Translations under genes and position numbers: made by a program
Notes under the pieces: generated by a model
The model's input: the letters and a program-made list of their open reading frames with translations, nothing else
What the model was told of the DNA's origin: nothing
Databases searched by the model: none
Shown here: piece by piece, positions 5,966 through 8,556 of the stretch
How the letters are laid out: every line of letters begins with the position of its first letter
Position numbering within the stretch: the first letter of the stretch is position 1
Source of the DNA: Armatimonadota bacterium
Lineage (GTDB): Bacteria; Armatimonadota; UBA10988
NCBI GenBank assembly: GCA_016183835.1
Contig: JACPDV010000254.1
Location: 1 to 8,556 of the forward strand
Length of the DNA: 8,556 nucleotides
Direction of reading: 5' to 3'

Positions 5966-8289
5966 CCGTCATCGCCGGCAGCGTCCGCGGCGAGGGTCTG
6001 CCGCTCGGCGGCGTGGGCGTGTCCGACGGCTACCGCGTGGTGCGTACCGACGCGCGCGGCGAGTTCGCGCTCCCGGTCGACGCACGGAGCGGCCGGTTCG
6101 TGTACGTCACCACCCCGGCGGGATGGTGGACCGACCAGTTCTACCGGCGAATCGACGCCGGCGAGGCGCCGCAGTTCGAGCTGGAGCGCCGCGCCGACGT
6201 CACCCACTACGGCCTGTACCTGACCGACCTCCACCTGGAGGGCCTCTCGCGCGGCTCGCTGGCGAAGTTCGCCGCCGATCTGGAGACCATCAACCGGCTC
6301 GACCCGCCGCCCCATTTCGTGGTCTTTGGCGGCGACATCTGCCTGGAGGGCGGCGTCGGACCGGCATACGTGGAGCAGCTCGCGCGGCTGCGCGTGTCGG
6401 CGCGGCAGGCGGTGGGCAACCACGACGTGTGCGTGCCGGACGCCGATCCCTTCGCCGCGTTCGAGAGTCTCTTCGGGCCGCGCTACCACTCGTTCGATGT
6501 GGGCGCGGTGCACTACGTGGTGCTCTGCGGCATGGTCACCGCCCCGGAGAACGAGGGCTGGAAGCAGGTGCTCGGGCACTTCGATGAGCGCGAGCTGCAC
6601 TGGCTGGCCGAGGACCTGGCGGCGAAGGAGGCCGGCCGGCCGGTGGTGGCGTTCGTCCACGTGCCGCTCGCCGGCACCTACTGTGCGCGGCGCGGCACCG
6701 CCAACGTGGAGAACCCGTGGTGGGTGGTGGACAACGCCGACGAGGTGCTGGAGCTGCTCTCCGCGCACGACACCCGGCTGGTCCTGATGGGCCACATGCA
6801 CGAGAATGAGCGGCTCAGGGCGGGCGGTATCGAGCTGGTGGAGACGGTTTCGCTGTGCGGCCGGTGGTGGAGCCGGGCGATGCCGCGCGACATCGGCGTC
6901 AGCGGCGAGCCGCGGGGCTGGCGGCGGATCGACGCCGCGGGCGGGCGGATCACCCACCGAGCCGTGGCCTGGAACCTGGATCCGGCCGGCGCCGCCTTCA
7001 CGCTGCCCGACCGGGTGGTCACCGTCGGCCGGCCGCTCGAGGTGTGGGTCAACGTCTTCGACGGCGACGAGCAGACGCGCGCGACGGTGCGGGCGGACGG
7101 CGGCGAGCCCGTCGCTGCGGAGCCGAGGCCGTACGCCGGCGGCATCTTCCAGGACGCGTTTGCCTGGGTGCATCACTGGCGGGCGGTGGTAGACTCCGCG
7201 GCCTGGCCGCTCGGTTCGCGGCACCGGCTGGCGGCGGAGATCGAGCTGGACGGCGAGCGACTTGAGCTGGAGCAGGAGGTGAACGTGGTGACCGAGGGAC
7301 TTGTGCGCAAGCGTGTGGTGACCGACAAGGGCGCGAACCAGTGGAACGGCATCCCGAGCGTCGAGCTCAGTCCGAGCGGCACGCTCTGGGTGGCCTGCTT
7401 CACCGGAGGGACGCACGAGCCGCACCCGGAGAACCGGATCGTCACCGTGACCTCCGCCGACGGCGGTGCAACCTGGAACGCCCCGGTGGTGCGCGTCGAT
7501 CCGCCCGGCCGCACACGCGCCTACGACCCGTGCCTCTTCACGGCGTGCGACGGCAAGCTGTGGATGTTCTACAACCTCGCCAACGACGAGACGGGCCAGC
7601 ACGACCTGTGGTGCATGGTCAACGAGCATCCCGACAACCCGGCCTCGACCTTCGGTGAGCCGCGCCGGATCGACCTGCCCGTGCCCTACGCGTTCAGGAT
7701 CAACAAGCCGACCGTCACGTCGTGGGGGGAGTGGCTGCTCCCGGTGACCTACGCCCGCGAGCCGCTCCACGACTGGTTCCACAGCGCGGCGCACCGGCAG
7801 GGCGCGGCCATCTCGGGCGACTGTGGAGCCTCCTGGACGCTGCACGGCGAGGTGGACGCGCCGCCCTGGGCGCTGGAGAACATGCTCGTGGAGCGGCGCG
7901 ACGGGTCGCTCTGGATGCTCATGCGCACGGGCGCGGGAGCGCTCTGGGAGAGCGTCTCCACCGACCGCGGGCGGACCTGGAGCACGGCGCGGCCGACCAG
8001 CATCGTCAACCCGGGGAGCCGGTTCTTCATCCGGCGGCTGCGGTCGGGCAGGCTGCTGCTGATCAACTCGCCGCGGGCGAACGCCCGCACCGAGCTGGTC
8101 GCGCAGTTGTCGGAGGACGACGGCGCCACGTGGAGCCCGCCGCTGATGCTGGACGAGCGAGAGAACGTGTCGTATCCCGACGCGGTGGAGGCGACGGACG
8201 GGCGAGTCTTCGCGGTGCACGACAGGGAGCGCGGCGGGTGCGGCGAGGTGGTGTTGTCGGTCTTCCGCGAGGAGGACGTGCCGCGGTGA
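5962..8289 (+). CDS. Calcineurin-like phosphoesterase fused to a BNR sialidase-like propeller
   Basis: The ATG at 5962 overlaps the preceding stop (ATGA) and gives 775 residues. Residues about 1-75 form a MetallophosN domain (GGVGVSDG, TDARGEFAL, VYVTTPAGWW). Residues about 83-290 are a complete calcineurin-like metallophosphoesterase: Asp89 and His91 (TDLHLE), Asp125 (GGD), Asn153-His154-Asp155 (GNHD), His233 (FVHVP), and His278/His280 (GHMHE). These are the usual ligands for a two-metal centre. Residues about 300-450 match MetallophosC (WVNVFDGDEQ, WVHHWRAVV). From about 455 to the end is a BNR_2-like beta-propeller with four Asp-boxes (S/T-x-D-x-G-x-T/S-W) at 498-505, 618-625, 666-673 and 717-724. 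Possible active-site equivalents are Glu639, Arg655 (LMRTG) and Tyr738 (SYPD). The RIP-like Arg is replaced by Gly463 (NGIPS). No signal peptide is visible. The phosphoesterase call is strong. The propeller may be a non-sialidase hydrolase or a binding module, and the substrate is unknown. Confidence 0.9.
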   Translation: MTVIAGSVRGEGLPLGGVGVSDGYRVVRTDARGEFALPVDARSGRFVYVTTPAGWWTDQFYRRIDAGEAPQFELERRADVTHYGLYLTDLHLEGLSRGSLAKFAADLETINRLDPPPHFVVFGGDICLEGGVGPAYVEQLARLRVSARQAVGNHDVCVPDADPFAAFESLFGPRYHSFDVGAVHYVVLCGMVTAPENEGWKQVLGHFDERELHWLAEDLAAKEAGRPVVAFVHVPLAGTYCARRGTANVENPWWVVDNADEVLELLSAHDTRLVLMGHMHENERLRAGGIELVETVSLCGRWWSRAMPRDIGVSGEPRGWRRIDAAGGRITHRAVAWNLDPAGAAFTLPDRVVTVGRPLEVWVNVFDGDEQTRATVRADGGEPVAAEPRPYAGGIFQDAFAWVHHWRAVVDSAAWPLGSRHRLAAEIELDGERLELEQEVNVVTEGLVRKRVVTDKGANQWNGIPSVELSPSGTLWVACFTGGTHEPHPENRIVTVTSADGGATWNAPVVRVDPPGRTRAYDPCLFTACDGKLWMFYNLANDETGQHDLWCMVNEHPDNPASTFGEPRRIDLPVPYAFRINKPTVTSWGEWLLPVTYAREPLHDWFHSAAHRQGAAISGDCGASWTLHGEVDAPPWALENMLVERRDGSLWMLMRTGAGALWESVSTDRGRTWSTARPTSIVNPGSRFFIRRLRSGRLLLINSPRANARTELVAQLSEDDGATWSPPLMLDERENVSYPDAVEATDGRVFAVHDRERGGCGEVVLSVFREEDVPR
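7348..8214 (+). other. BNR (sialidase-like) beta-propeller region of the fusion protein
   Basis: This stretch has the layout of a BNR_2 domain: the opening NGIPSVELSPSGTLW strand pair, an INKPTV strand, LENMLVERRDGSLWMLMRTG, SRFFIRRLRSGRLLLINSP, and SYPDAVEATDGRVF. Each Asp-box sits in the turn between the outer strands of a blade. In true GH33 sialidases the first motif carries an Arg (RIP) that binds the carboxylate. Here that position is Gly463, so sialic acid is not the obvious substrate. Confidence 0.7.
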
Positions 8290-8556
8290 TCAGCCCACCC
8301 GGATCCGCCGCCGGACCACCCAGGCCAGCAGCAGGACCACCACGGCGATCTCGGCGGCGTCGATCAGCCGGCTGTGGCGGGTGACCACGATGGCGACCTC
8401 GCCCACCGGCAGGGCGGTCGCCAGGTCCGCGGCCGCCTGACCCGCCGGGCTGAGCGGGATCGAGATCTCCCAGGCGTGCGGCTTGGTGAGCTCGTCCGCG
8501 GAGAGCTCCAGCCGCAGCAGCGCCATGTCTCCGGCGGCCTCGGGCGTGGGCCGGAG
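8290..8556 (-). CDS. C-terminal part of an unrecognised protein with one C-terminal membrane helix
   Basis: On the minus strand the frame is open from the window edge (8556) to the TGA at 8290-8292, giving 88 visible residues. The ATG at 8524-8526 is in frame, but the ten codons before it are also open with the same strong G/C third-position bias, so the gene probably begins to the right of the window. The visible part is soluble at first (LSADELTKPHAWEISIPLSP), then has a hydrophobic helix (EIAVVVLLLAWVV) followed by an Arg-rich tail (RRRIRVG), which places the C-terminus in the cytoplasm by the positive-inside rule. Almost every codon ends in G or C, which supports real coding. I do not recognise the family. 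It is convergent with the phosphoesterase gene, with no spacer between the stops. Confidence 0.7.
   Translation of the reverse strand, partial: LRPTPEAAGDMALLRLELSADELTKPHAWEISIPLSPAGQAAADLATALPVGEVAIVVTRHSRLIDAAEIAVVVLLLAWVVRRRIRVG

Noticed and set aside
5881..8220. A 779-residue open frame on the minus strand opposite the phosphoesterase-BNR gene
   Set aside because: It has the same cause: its composition is His/Arg/Pro-rich with no motif, and the plus strand carries all metal ligands and Asp-boxes.

Overview
The window is very GC-rich (by eye around 70%), with almost every third codon position G or C. It carries four protein-coding genes, two of them cut by the window edges. I see no rRNA, tRNA, CRISPR array, transposase or phage gene. 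A GC-rich bacterium that mixes large secreted glycoside hydrolases, calcineurin-like phosphoesterase/BNR proteins and TPR-CHAT proteins would fit Planctomycetota, Armatimonadota, Chloroflexota or a related lineage. This placement is inference from gene content, not from a marker gene.

Layout. (1) Positions 1-2543, plus strand: the 3' part of a TPR-CHAT protein. At least seven 41-residue TPR units lead into a complete CHAT caspase-like protease domain with an intact His/Cys dyad. The start lies left of the window. (2) Positions 2544-2683: a 140-bp gap with only weak hairpins. (3) Positions 2684-5965, plus strand: a secreted glycoside hydrolase of about 1,093 residues with a GH2-type sugar-binding jelly roll, a GH106-like TIM barrel and an extra C-terminal beta-sandwich. 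(4) Positions 5962-8289, plus strand: a 775-residue fusion of a MetallophosN/Metallophos/MetallophosC phosphoesterase with a BNR (sialidase-like) beta-propeller. Its start overlaps the hydrolase stop as ATGA, so the two are probably translationally coupled. (5) Positions 8290-8556, minus strand: the C-terminal end of an unrecognised protein with one C-terminal membrane helix. It converges on gene 4 with no spacer, the two stop codons together reading TGATCA.

How the parts may work together. The hydrolase and the phosphoesterase-BNR fusion look like a two-gene glycan-processing operon, perhaps acting on a rhamnose-containing or acidic/esterified polysaccharide. The substrate cannot be read from sequence. 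The TPR-CHAT gene is upstream on the same strand, but the 140-bp gap and its different function give no strong reason to place it in the same pathway. The features most worth a second look are the phosphoesterase-BNR fusion, the loss of the Arg in its propeller's RIP-like motif, and the absence of a signal peptide on that protein when its operon partner has one.
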